Shown here piece by piece: positions 1 through 8,284 of a stretch of DNA of 14,152 nt. The number at the start of each line of letters is the position of its first letter. The first letter of the stretch is position 1. The notes beneath the pieces were generated by a model, which was not told the origin of the DNA, searched no databases, and saw nothing but the letters and a program-made list of their open reading frames with translations. The position numbers and the translations under genes were made by a program. Source of the DNA: Chloracidobacterium sp. UBA6041 (lineage in GTDB: Bacteria; Acidobacteriota; Blastocatellia; Pyrinomonadales; Pyrinomonadaceae); the NCBI GenBank assembly GCA_002427845.1, contig DIYZ01000168.1, forward strand, positions 4,243 through 18,394, read 5' to 3'.

Positions 1-536
1 TGCAAATTATCCTCGAACATGGCATCTCGGATGAGGAGTTGGAGCGGGCGGTTGAAGGAATCGATGCGGACAAATTTCTGATGGTCATCGATGCTTGCAA
101 TTCCGGGCAGGCACTAGAAGCCGAGGAGCAGCGGCGCGGTCCGATGAACTCCAAGGGTTTGGCACAACTGGCTTACGAGAAGGGGATGTACATCCTGACC
201 GCAGCGCAGAGTTATCAGGCTGCACAGGAGGCATCACAACTGGGGCACGGACTATTGACTTACGCGCTCGTCGAGGAAGGACTGAAGCAGGCCGCGGCAG
301 ACAGTGATCCCAAAGACGGTGAAGTATCGGTGCGTGAATGGTTCGACTATGCGAGCACGCGCGTGCCCAACATGCAACTCGAGAAAATGAAGCAGGCACG
401 TGGCTTGGGCCTCAATCTTTCCTTCGTCGCAGGCGAGGAACGCGTTCCAGACTCGGAGCGGCGCGTTACACAGACGCCGCGAGTCTTTTACCGACGTGAA
501 TCAGAAGGACGGCCACTAATCGTCGCAAAACGATGA
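1..536 (+). CDS. Caspase-family (peptidase C14) protein, 5'-truncated by window edge
   Basis: This reading frame is open from base 3 and ends at a TGA at 534-536, so the gene starts upstream of the window; a TTG at 39 is in frame but is not needed as a start. The residues DACNSG, with the Cys codon at 96-98, match the catalytic cysteine motif of the caspase p20 subunit. The preceding hydrophobic strand (FLMVID) and the later segments YILTAA and HGLLTYALVEEGL match the usual order of the caspase-like fold. The catalytic His would lie in the missing part. Family members are cysteine peptidases, cleaving after Arg/Lys or Asp depending on subgroup, and several bacterial ones act as death effectors in defense. 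No partner gene is visible here. The C-terminus is basic and has no membrane segment. I am confident of the fold; substrate and role are unknown. Confidence 0.85.
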   Translation, partial: QIILEHGISDEELERAVEGIDADKFLMVIDACNSGQALEAEEQRRGPMNSKGLAQLAYEKGMYILTAAQSYQAAQEASQLGHGLLTYALVEEGLKQAAADSDPKDGEVSVREWFDYASTRVPNMQLEKMKQARGLGLNLSFVAGEERVPDSERRVTQTPRVFYRRESEGRPLIVAKR

Positions 537-646
537 GAAGATGAGTTCCTGAGAACTCGAACGCGACACGACGTGAATGCGCTCAGGAAAAGTTGGCGCT
601 TAGATGGCGCGCTGATGGAAACAAATCTACCCTTACCTGGATCACT

Positions 647-674
647 TTGACGGCTGCAAACCCTGGTTTATATT
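647..674 (+). promoter_or_regulatory. Candidate sigma70 promoter (TTGACG-N16-TATATT) upstream of the tRNA fragment
   Basis: TTGACG at 647-652 and TATATT at 669-674 are separated by 16 bp, a near-consensus spacing and sequence. Transcription would start near 681, a suitable place for a tRNA promoter, but the tRNA 5' half that should follow is absent. Just after it, GGTCA-GGTCA-GGTCC forms a short direct repeat at 689-703. The rest of the intergenic DNA from 537 shows no gene. Confidence 0.4.
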
Positions 675-717
675 GGTAAATGCGAAGTGGTCAGGTCAGG
701 TCCAATCCCCCCGTGAG

Positions 718-775
718 GGTCTTGAAAACCGCCGTCCGAAAGGATATGCAGGTTCGAGTCCTGTCCCCTCCGCCA
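718..775 (+). tRNA. tRNA-Ser(UGA) 3' fragment; probable integration (att) site scar
   Basis: The sequence reproduces the 3' two-thirds of a class II serine tRNA. The anticodon loop CTTGAAA is at 721-727 (anticodon TGA at 723-725), and the 3' anticodon stem ACCGC follows at 728-732. A long variable arm folds as GTCC/GGAT around GAAA. The T-arm pairs GCAGG (748-752) with CCTGT (760-764) around TTCGAGT. The acceptor 3' strand CCCCTCC (765-771) is followed by G and an encoded CCA. The 5' side does not fit: only GGT (718-720) pairs in the anticodon stem, and no GGAGGGG acceptor strand or D-arm lies upstream at the right distance. It is therefore not a working tRNA. Site-specific integrases commonly recombine in the anticodon or T-loop of serine tRNAs and leave such 3' copies at the far end of an island. 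An intact tRNA-Ser would be expected further left. Confidence 0.8.
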
Positions 776-1223
776 TAACTTAATGTCTGAGTTTAAGGTT
801 GCTTGTACTGCCTCACTGAACGATTACACGACGCACGCGAGATGCATCCCGTTGCGCGTCTTCAGTACACGAGTTTTATCGATAGCTGGAACGCATTCAT
901 AGACTTGGCGGATCGCTTTACGTTGTCAGTCGTCGTGGAGAGAGACTCGTCGCTATACTGCATCAGAGCACTTCGATCAACAGCCCACATCGAGCGCGAC
1001 CGAATAGCGGAAAATCTAAGCGGCCGGGCGTACGATAATTCCATTATGTAAGAGCCGCAGTCGCGCATGACATCGTTTTTTGATGGCGGGCGCGTTGCTC
1101 GATTACGTAATGCATAGGATTATCGGATGACCGTCCTTTTTCACTTCGCTCGTAGGTCGTCATTCAGGCTTGATAGACCAGGCATGTTGATGAGCCTTCC
1201 GCGAACGACTAATATGTCGCGGT
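776..1223. other. 448-bp intergenic stretch without a supported gene
   Basis: This stretch lies between the tRNA fragment and the helicase gene. Short open frames exist on both strands (for example 803-1051 + from a TTG, and 862-1068 -), but their translations match no family I recognise and neither has a convincing ribosome binding site. It presumably holds the promoter of the helicase-methylase operon, but I see no clear -35/-10 pair. The only structure of note is the dyad at its right end. Confidence 0.5.
1199..1222. promoter_or_regulatory. Dyad CCGCGA-N12-TCGCGG abutting the helicase start codon
   Basis: CCGCGA at 1199-1204 and TCGCGG at 1217-1222 are perfect inverted arms ending one base before the ATG at 1224. 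An alternative inner pairing, CGAC (1206-1209) with GTCG (1216-1219), overlaps it. No Shine-Dalgarno sequence is evident before this ATG. The structure could be a repressor operator or an mRNA hairpin limiting translation of the nuclease-helicase. Six-base arms at this spacing are common by chance, so only the position makes it worth noting. Confidence 0.3.
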
Positions 1224-4200
1224 ATGTCCTCCGACCTGACCTTCTTAACGAATGAACCCGGCAAGTCACTGCTTGATCGGTTTCATGCTCTGCTCGGCAC
1301 GCATACTCAGTTCTTCGACTGCCTTGTCGGGTATTTCATGATCAGTGGTTTTTACAGACTCTATCCAGCCCTCGAACATACAGAAAAGGTGCGCATCCTC
1401 ATCGGTCTCAAGACCGACCAGAGTACTTACGCTTTTCTTCAACAAGCCAAAGAACAGCAGCAACTTCTCCTAAGCTCCCACGCGGAAGCCAAGAGTCAGA
1501 TTCCAAGCGAAGTCCTGGACGAACTGGAACACTCAGAGGATTCAGCCGATGTTGAGGAAGGTGTCGACACATTCATAAGCTGGGTCAAGTCTGGCAAGCT
1601 TGAGATAAAGGTATATCCATCTGAAAAGATTCACGCCAAGGTTTATATAATGACGTTTCCCGAAGGCCACTACGACAAGGGTCGAGTGATCACGGGTTCC
1701 AGCAATTTCTCGCAGTCTGGGTTAGTCGATAATCTCGAATTCAACGTTGAGCTGAAGAATCGATCCGATTATGAGTTTGCAATCGCCAAGTTCAACGAGC
1801 TATGGGCGGATTCGGTTGAGGTATCAAAGGCGTACGTTGACACTATAACGAAGTTATCTCCCTACGCAGAATTCAAACCCTACGAACTCTATTTGAAGTT
1901 TCTCTACGAATACTTCAAGGGTCGGTTGAACGTGCCTGACGAACTCGAAGACATTTACCTGCCGGCTGGCTTCATGAAACTGAAGTATCAGGAGGAAGCA
2001 GTTCTGAGTGCGCGCGATACCTTGGAAACGTACGGCGGCGTGTTCCTGTCCGACGTTGTGGGCCTGGGCAAGACTTACATGTCCGCACTTCTTGCGCAGC
2101 AACTTGAGGGAAGAAGCCTCGTCATTGCTCCGCCTGCCTTGATTGATGAGAACAATCCGGGCTCATGGAATAATGTGTTCCGAGAATTTGCAGTGCGGGG
2201 ATTCAAGTGCGAGTCGCTGGGGAAACTCGACGAACTACTCAAACGCGACCTTTCAAAATACAAGAACGTCTTCATTGATGAGTCTCATCGTTTCCGCACC
2301 GAATCGACGCAGACCTACGAGAAGCTGGCGCGGATTTGCCGCGGCAAACGAGTGATTCTCGTAAGCGCTACGCCGCTCAACAACACGCCCCGAGACATTC
2401 TTAGTCAGATAAAGTTATTTCAAAACGGCAAGAAGAGCACGATTCCGAATCAGCAGAACCTTGAGGCTTTCTTCAACAATCTGGAAAAAAAACTTCGAGG
2501 CCTCGACCGCAAGCGTGACCGGGAAGAATACTTCGCGACCGTGCAAGCAAATGCGAAAGCCACCAGGGAAAAGGTTTTGAAGTATTTGATGGTTCGCCGC
2601 ACACGAAGTGAGATCAAGAAATACTTCGGCGACGACCTGACATCTCAGGGCTTGAGGTTCCCGGAGGTCAAGGACCCCGAGCCGCTCTTCTACAAGTTTA
2701 GTGCGGTCGAGAGCGAGGTATTCTTCGACACCCTCAAGCTAATCACGGGGCCGTTTACGTATGCTCGTTACAAGCCGCTGGTCTACTTCACCGGCAAGCA
2801 TGATGACGGTGAACTTCAGGGCCAAAAGAACCTCGCAAAGTTCATGAAGATTCTGTTGGTCAAGCGACTCGAGAGCAGTTTCTTTGCATTTAGAAATACG
2901 CTGTCACGTTTCATCGAGTCCTATGAGCGCGTGATCAAAGAATACAACAACGGCTATGTCTACATCAGCAAGGAACACATCAACAAAGTCTTTCAATTCC
3001 TGGATGAAGATAATCCGGAGGGGATTGAACGCCTGATAGAGCAAAAAAGAGCTGAACGTTTGGATGCCAAACAGTTCTCGCCTGATTTTCTCGACGAATT
3101 GAAAAGCGATCTGAAGATACTCAAGAACGTTCAGGCAATGTGGGAAGGCATTCGTCGCGATCCGAAGTGGAACTCTTTCGGCGATTTGTTGAAGGGAAAT
3201 CGCCAGTTCCGGAAGAATAAATTGATTATCTTTACTGAGTCTAAGGAGACGGCCGAGTACCTTGCCGAGCGGGTCGCGGAGGAGATTGATTCTAAAGTAA
3301 TACTTTTCACCGGCTCGTCTACCGCGGCTGATCGCGAGAAGATTCTTGCCAACTTTGATCCAAGAGCATTCCAGCCGAAGGATGACTACAGAATTCTGGT
3401 GACCACCGAAGTCCTCTCCGAGGGCGTGAACCTCCACCGCGCCAACATGGTGGTTAATTACGACATTCCCTGGAATCCAACGCGGCTAATTCAGAGAGTT
3501 GGACGCGTGAATCGAGTGGACACGGAATTCGATACGATTCACACGTACAACTTCTTCCCCACCGACGAGTCGGAAGATGTGATAAAGCTGAAAGCTGCAG
3601 CCGAAGCTAAGATCGAAGCTTTCATTGAGATGCTGGGGTCTGATGCGCGGCTGTTGACCGAGGGCGAAGAGATCAAATCACACGACCTGTTCATGCGTCT
3701 GAATTCACGAAAGACAATCACGGGCGAAGATGAATCCGAAGAGAGTGAGCTACAGTACCTTGCGGAGATTCGCTCAATTAGGGACAGCCGACCGGATCTC
3801 TTCGAGCGCATCAAGCGCTTGCCAAAGAAAGCGCGGTCAACAAGAAAGCTAGAGGTCTTAGCCGCTCTACAAGAATATCCAGCGCTGCTTACTTACTTCC
3901 GGCAAGGCAAGCTGGACAAGTTCTTTCTCGCTCAGGCAAGCACTCAACCGAGTGCCGAGCTTGATTTTTTCGCTGCGGTGAAATTGCTAAAGCCAGAAGA
4001 CGAAGAGGAAAAACGGCTGTCAATTACCCGCGAATTCTATCCGCTGCTTGAGGGCAATAAGCAGGCTTTTCTGGAAGCGACAACCATTGAAGGCGGCGAC
4101 GGCGTCCCGCACCGCAATAGTCCAAACGACGCATACATACTCAAGCGTCTTAAGGCGAAAGATATTCGCAAGTTTCAGGGCTTCACTGATGAGGACGAAC

Positions 4201-4445
4201 TCTATGTTAGACAAGTAATCGGCCTGCTTGACGATGGCGCCCTGCCAAGACCTACAACGAAGAAGGTTGCCACATCGCTGAAGAAGGAAGCAGCGCCGCT
4301 CAGAGTGCTTGGCATTCTCAAGCGTGATATTCCTAGAGAGTTCTTTCAAGCCACTCCCGCTGATGCTTCTCGCAACGCCTACAGCCCACGCGAGGTCATC
4401 CTCTCGTCATTCATTTCCGAGCCCGCGGACAGCAGCAAACAGTAG
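1224..4445 (+). CDS. PLD-nuclease/SF2 (SNF2-like) helicase fusion, putative anti-phage restriction protein
   Basis: This is a 1073-aa protein with an N-terminal phospholipase D-type nuclease domain fused to a superfamily 2 DNA helicase. The single HKD signature is H137-A-K139, then D151 and G158-S-S-N161. The D-x6-GSxN spacing is canonical, but the H-K to D spacer is longer than usual. The helicase carries a Walker A variant GLGKT (280-284), a DESH box (352-355), motif III SAT (381-383), a motif V region TTEVLSEGVNL (727-737) and motif VI QRVGRVNR (757-764). PLD nucleases usually cut DNA without metal, often as dimers; SNF2-like motors translocate on double-stranded DNA. It lies 5 bp upstream of the methylase in the same orientation, so co-transcription is near certain. 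I infer that it is the restriction arm of a two-gene system. The start is the first in-frame ATG that leaves the PLD domain whole. It lacks a type I HsdR layout and is not identical to DISARM DrmD, which has no N-terminal PLD domain as far as I know. Confidence 0.9.
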   Translation: MSSDLTFLTNEPGKSLLDRFHALLGTHTQFFDCLVGYFMISGFYRLYPALEHTEKVRILIGLKTDQSTYAFLQQAKEQQQLLLSSHAEAKSQIPSEVLDELEHSEDSADVEEGVDTFISWVKSGKLEIKVYPSEKIHAKVYIMTFPEGHYDKGRVITGSSNFSQSGLVDNLEFNVELKNRSDYEFAIAKFNELWADSVEVSKAYVDTITKLSPYAEFKPYELYLKFLYEYFKGRLNVPDELEDIYLPAGFMKLKYQEEAVLSARDTLETYGGVFLSDVVGLGKTYMSALLAQQLEGRSLVIAPPALIDENNPGSWNNVFREFAVRGFKCESLGKLDELLKRDLSKYKNVFIDESHRFRTESTQTYEKLARICRGKRVILVSATPLNNTPRDILSQIKLFQNGKKSTIPNQQNLEAFFNNLEKKLRGLDRKRDREEYFATVQANAKATREKVLKYLMVRRTRSEIKKYFGDDLTSQGLRFPEVKDPEPLFYKFSAVESEVFFDTLKLITGPFTYARYKPLVYFTGKHDDGELQGQKNLAKFMKILLVKRLESSFFAFRNTLSRFIESYERVIKEYNNGYVYISKEHINKVFQFLDEDNPEGIERLIEQKRAERLDAKQFSPDFLDELKSDLKILKNVQAMWEGIRRDPKWNSFGDLLKGNRQFRKNKLIIFTESKETAEYLAERVAEEIDSKVILFTGSSTAADREKILANFDPRAFQPKDDYRILVTTEVLSEGVNLHRANMVVNYDIPWNPTRLIQRVGRVNRVDTEFDTIHTYNFFPTDESEDVIKLKAAAEAKIEAFIEMLGSDARLLTEGEEIKSHDLFMRLNSRKTITGEDESEESELQYLAEIRSIRDSRPDLFERIKRLPKKARSTRKLEVLAALQEYPALLTYFRQGKLDKFFLAQASTQPSAELDFFAAVKLLKPEDEEEKRLSITREFYPLLEGNKQAFLEATTIEGGDGVPHRNSPNDAYILKRLKAKDIRKFQGFTDEDELYVRQVIGLLDDGALPRPTTKKVATSLKKEAAPLRVLGILKRDIPREFFQATPADASRNAYSPREVILSSFISEPADSSKQ

Positions 4446-4450
4446 AACCG

Positions 4451-7400
4451 ATGGAAAAGAATCAGGCCCGCTCCCTCATCCGCCAAACGTTCACGCAGCC
4501 TTTCGACAAGGGCCGTTTCCTTCACCTCATCAAGGAACTACTCAACCGCATTGATGAATCAAAAGCAACTTCTTGGAACAAGACTTATGTTAAGGACGCC
4601 TTCAAGCTTGGAATCAACCGTTACGAACGTTTGGCTACTTATACCGACCCGTCGGATGAGAAGACCGACATTCTCATCGTTTACCTTGAAAAGGAATCAA
4701 GCCTGGAACGTGCTCGCACCTTCCTACGCAACTTTGTCGCGGATTACCTGGTTACGCGCGGGCAAAAAGAAGCCGCACTCGTTGCGTTTGTATCACCTTC
4801 CGACGCTGACTGGCGTTTCTCGCTGGTGAAGATGGAGTACACAACCGAAGAAGCCGAGTCAGGAAAAGTAAAGGTTAATGAAAACCTCACTCCCGCTCGA
4901 CGCTATTCCTTTCTAGTCGGCGAAAATGAAGACAGCCATACCGCTCAAGCCCAGCTTCTCGACATCCTTGCGGATTCAGACCATAACCCTACGTTGGAAG
5001 ATCTTGAGCGAGCTTTTGGCGTCGAGCGCGTCACGAAAGAGTTCTTCGAGCAATACAAGTCTTTGTTCCTCGATCTCAAAGACGAGCTTGACGAACTTCT
5101 GGAGGACGACTTGCGCGTTCGTCGCGATTTTGAAAAGAAAGGTGTTGATACAGTCGACTTCGCCAAGAAGCTGTTGGGTCAAATAGTGTTTCTTTATTTT
5201 CTCCAAAAGAAAGGCTGGTTCGGCGTGGCGCGGGACGCGGTATGGGGTACTGGGCCAAAGAACTATTTGCGACTCCTCTTCGAAAGCCGCGCGCAGATTG
5301 GAGCGTTTTCGAAGTCAGGCAGCAGCGGCGTTAATTTCTTTAACGACGTGCTTGAGCCACTCTTCTATGAGGCTCTGGCCAAGGGAGACCGCGAAGACGA
5401 TTACTACGGCCACTTCCACTGCAAGATACCGTTTCTGAATGGTGGCCTCTTCGATCCACTGAACGGCTACGACTGGGTACACACCGACATCATTTTGCCA
5501 GACGCGCTGTTTTCTAATGACGAGAGAACTGAGAAAGGCGACAGGGGCACCGGCATCCTTGATGTTTTTGATCGCTACAACTTCACGGTCAACGAAGCGG
5601 AGCCATTGGAGAAAGAGGTTGCCGTCGATCCCGAGATGCTGGGCAAGGTTTTTGAGAATCTGCTCGAAGTAAAGGAGAGGAAATCTAAGGGTTCCTTTTA
5701 TACTCCGCGCGAAATTGTCCATTACATGTGCCGTCAGAGCTTGGTGAGCTATCTTGAAAAGGAGCTTGCAGAAGCGAACGTTCCGCGTTTGGATATTGAG
5801 ACTCTGATGCGCGTCGGAGAGCAGGCGGCTGACTTTGAATTGGCCCGTCTGGATAAAGCGACCGGGTATAAGCCTCAACTACCGAAATCGATTGAAACGA
5901 ACGCACCCTTGCTCGACCGGAAACTGGAAGAGATTGCCGTCTGCGATCCAGCGGTCGGGTCCGGGGCTTTCCTCGTAGGCATGATGAGCGAGATTGTTCG
6001 CGCTCGCAAAACGCTGACGCCGTATTTCTCGGATAAGTCGCGCCGGACTGCGTACGAGTTCAAGCGGCTTGCTATCCAGTCCTCTCTCTATGGTGTGGAC
6101 ATTGATCCAGGCGCCGTTGAAATCGCGAAGCTGAGGCTCTGGCTCTCGTTGGTCGTTGATGAAGACGACATCAAAGAAATTAAGCCGCTTCCCAATCTCG
6201 ATTACAAGATCATGCAGGGCGATTCGCTCGTCGAAGAGTTTGAAGGCATTAAGCTCTTCGATAAGCGATTGGTTGAGCAACCGTCTCTAGAGATCAAGGC
6301 AAAGAAGTCTGCTCTGAATGCGCGCATCTCCGAGTTGTCGCACCAGTTCTTCGATCTTCACGGACGTGGTAACCGTGACAAGCAAACACGGCGAGCCATT
6401 GAAAAAGAGATCGATAAGCTCAAGAAAGAAATGAAGGCACTGGACGCGCCAGTCGTAGCTGCGGCGCTACCTACGCAACGTGAAATCAATGATCTATTCA
6501 GCGAGGCGCAGCGCAAGCTGCCTCAACTAGAACAGTTCCATCGCGAGTTGTTCGAAGCTTCATCAGGCACGCTGAAAAAAGAAATCCGCGAAAAGCTCAC
6601 AACGTTGGAATGGGAGATCATGGAAGGCACTGTGAGAGACGGAATTCGGGAAGTACAACAACGACTGGACCATCTCAAACAGGAGTTGGACAACAGTCGG
6701 CGTAAGAAAGAACCGCCAAAGACACTGCAGAGTCTGGAGCGAAAACTGAACGACTTGAAGATCCATAAGCAAGAAAGAGATGAAGCGGCCAAGCATTTAG
6801 GAAAACTCCGAAATTCCAGCGTCAAGCCTTTCTTTTTGTGGAGATTGCATTTCCTCGAAGTGTTTCAAAGAAAGGATGGATTCGATGTAGTAATTGGAAA
6901 TCCCCCATACATTCGCGTGCAAACGCTCCAGGACTCCGCCCCCAAACAAGTTGAGTACTTGAAGTCGCACTACGTCACAGCCTCAAAAGGCAACTTCGAC
7001 GTCTACGTAGTCTTTGTCGAACGTGGTCTCCGCCTGCTTCAATCGCAGGGCAATCTTTCCTACATTCTGCCGCACAAGTTTTTCAACGCGCAGTATGGTC
7101 AGCCTCTGCGCAAGCTACTCTCAGATGGCAAGCACGTCTCACACATCGTCCACTTCGGTGACCAGCAAGTTTTTCCGGGAGCGACCAACTATGTCTGCCT
7201 GCTCTTCCTGGACAGGTTTGGTGCAGAGGGATGTCGATTCGTCAAGGTTGAGAATCTAGACGGTTGGTTAAAGACCTTTAAGGGAACTGAAGGAAGCATC
7301 GATGCCGATACTATTGGAGACAGAGACTGGAGCTTTGCGGTTGGCGAGGGGACAGACTTAATAAGCAAACTCCGTGTCATGCCAATGAAACTCTCCGACG

Positions 7401-8278
7401 TAGCCGATCGAATCTTTCAAGGTCTAGTCACGGGTGCCGACCCAGTGTTCATTCTCCGGAAAGCAGGTCCGAGGAGTTTCTTCTCAGCAGCCACTGGGGA
7501 GGAAGTCGAAATTGAAAAGGCTTTAATGCATAGCTTGTGCAAAGGCTCGGTAGATATTCGGCGCTATCAAATTGACAAGTTAAAAAAGAGCATTCTGTTC
7601 CCTTACAAACTACGACGGGGCAAAGCCCTGCTAATTGAACCCGCAGAACTCAAGCGTGACTACCCGAACACTTGGCGTTACCTCCTTGCCAATCGGAAGC
7701 TCCTTGAGTCGAGAGAACATGGCAAATGGAAGCACGAGAGGTGGTATGCCTTCGGTCGCTCCCAGAACCTCGCGGAGATGGAACAGCCAAAGATTTTGAC
7801 TCCAAGTATTGCTCGATCAGCTTCTTTCACCTTGGATAAGCGAGAGTTCTATTACTTTGTCGGTAGCGGTGGCGGCGGTGGCGGCGGATATGGAATCACT
7901 CTCAAGTCAGAGTTTCCGATGGCTATGGAATACGTTCTTGGCTTGTTGAATTCTAAGCTTGTGGATTTCTTCCTGAAAAAAGTGAGCACTCCGTTTAGTG
8001 GTGGTTACTACGCTTACAATCGTCAATATATCGAGCAGCTGCCTATTCGCGTCATCAACTTCTCTAATCGCGATGATTGTACCCGCCATGACAAGCTGGT
8101 GAAGATGGTCGAGAAGATACTTGCTACGAAGAAAGACTCGGCCGCAGCCGAAGATGACGACGAGAAGTCCCGCCTCGACTTATTCTGCGCCGACCTCGAA
8201 CGCGAGATCGACCGCCTCGTTTACGAACTCTACGAACTGACCGACGAAGAAATCGCCATCGTCGAGGGCAAAGCCTAA
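4451..8278 (+). CDS. Eco57I-like N6-adenine DNA methyltransferase with coiled-coil insertion
   Basis: This is a 1275-aa class I SAM-dependent DNA methyltransferase of the Eco57I/type IIG/PglX-like kind. Motif I is DPAVGSGAF (499-507), which binds SAM. The acidic loop YGVDIDP is at 547-553, and the catalytic NPPY is at 817-820, typical of N6-adenine methylation. Between motif I and NPPY lie about 310 residues, far more than usual; roughly 605-795 is charged, Glu/Lys/Leu-rich and helical, probably coiled coil. Residues 1-380 form an N-terminal domain in which D73 and E80-K81 occur in a strand-like context, but I cannot claim a PD-ExK nuclease. Residues about 950-1220 look like a target-recognition region and include a run of seven glycines (1140-1146) followed by Tyr-Gly. 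No separate specificity subunit is present, so recognition must be built in. It would protect host DNA from, or cooperate with, the upstream PLD-helicase. DISARM DrmMI and BREX PglX are the closest known relatives in architecture. Confidence 0.92.
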   Translation: MEKNQARSLIRQTFTQPFDKGRFLHLIKELLNRIDESKATSWNKTYVKDAFKLGINRYERLATYTDPSDEKTDILIVYLEKESSLERARTFLRNFVADYLVTRGQKEAALVAFVSPSDADWRFSLVKMEYTTEEAESGKVKVNENLTPARRYSFLVGENEDSHTAQAQLLDILADSDHNPTLEDLERAFGVERVTKEFFEQYKSLFLDLKDELDELLEDDLRVRRDFEKKGVDTVDFAKKLLGQIVFLYFLQKKGWFGVARDAVWGTGPKNYLRLLFESRAQIGAFSKSGSSGVNFFNDVLEPLFYEALAKGDREDDYYGHFHCKIPFLNGGLFDPLNGYDWVHTDIILPDALFSNDERTEKGDRGTGILDVFDRYNFTVNEAEPLEKEVAVDPEMLGKVFENLLEVKERKSKGSFYTPREIVHYMCRQSLVSYLEKELAEANVPRLDIETLMRVGEQAADFELARLDKATGYKPQLPKSIETNAPLLDRKLEEIAVCDPAVGSGAFLVGMMSEIVRARKTLTPYFSDKSRRTAYEFKRLAIQSSLYGVDIDPGAVEIAKLRLWLSLVVDEDDIKEIKPLPNLDYKIMQGDSLVEEFEGIKLFDKRLVEQPSLEIKAKKSALNARISELSHQFFDLHGRGNRDKQTRRAIEKEIDKLKKEMKALDAPVVAAALPTQREINDLFSEAQRKLPQLEQFHRELFEASSGTLKKEIREKLTTLEWEIMEGTVRDGIREVQQRLDHLKQELDNSRRKKEPPKTLQSLERKLNDLKIHKQERDEAAKHLGKLRNSSVKPFFLWRLHFLEVFQRKDGFDVVIGNPPYIRVQTLQDSAPKQVEYLKSHYVTASKGNFDVYVVFVERGLRLLQSQGNLSYILPHKFFNAQYGQPLRKLLSDGKHVSHIVHFGDQQVFPGATNYVCLLFLDRFGAEGCRFVKVENLDGWLKTFKGTEGSIDADTIGDRDWSFAVGEGTDLISKLRVMPMKLSDVADRIFQGLVTGADPVFILRKAGPRSFFSAATGEEVEIEKALMHSLCKGSVDIRRYQIDKLKKSILFPYKLRRGKALLIEPAELKRDYPNTWRYLLANRKLLESREHGKWKHERWYAFGRSQNLAEMEQPKILTPSIARSASFTLDKREFYYFVGSGGGGGGGYGITLKSEFPMAMEYVLGLLNSKLVDFFLKKVSTPFSGGYYAYNRQYIEQLPIRVINFSNRDDCTRHDKLVKMVEKILATKKDSAAAEDDDEKSRLDLFCADLEREIDRLVYELYELTDEEIAIVEGKA

Positions 8279-8284
8279 GAACCT

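Noticed and set aside
689..775. Complete tRNA-Ser with a degenerate 5' half
   Set aside because: Length would fit, but only 4 of 7 acceptor pairs form, the anticodon stem has 2 mismatches and no D-arm can be drawn, so a functional tRNA is not supported.
803..1068. Overlapping open frames on both strands (82 and 68 codons) between the tRNA fragment and the helicase gene
   Set aside because: TTG or weak starts, no ribosome binding site, no recognisable domain, and both strands are equally open; most likely chance.
2904..3437. 177-codon open frame antisense to the helicase gene
   Set aside because: It lies wholly inside well-supported helicase motifs, and its translation looks like a mirror of the coding strand with no domain.
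4451..4760. PD-ExK nuclease site in the methylase N-terminus (D73, E80-K81)
   Set aside because: Spacing and the E-x-K pattern do not fit; the PLD domain of the partner gene already supplies a nuclease.
5315..5878. 187-codon open frame antisense to the methylase gene
   Set aside because: It is fully contained in the methylase coding sequence with no independent start signal or family match.
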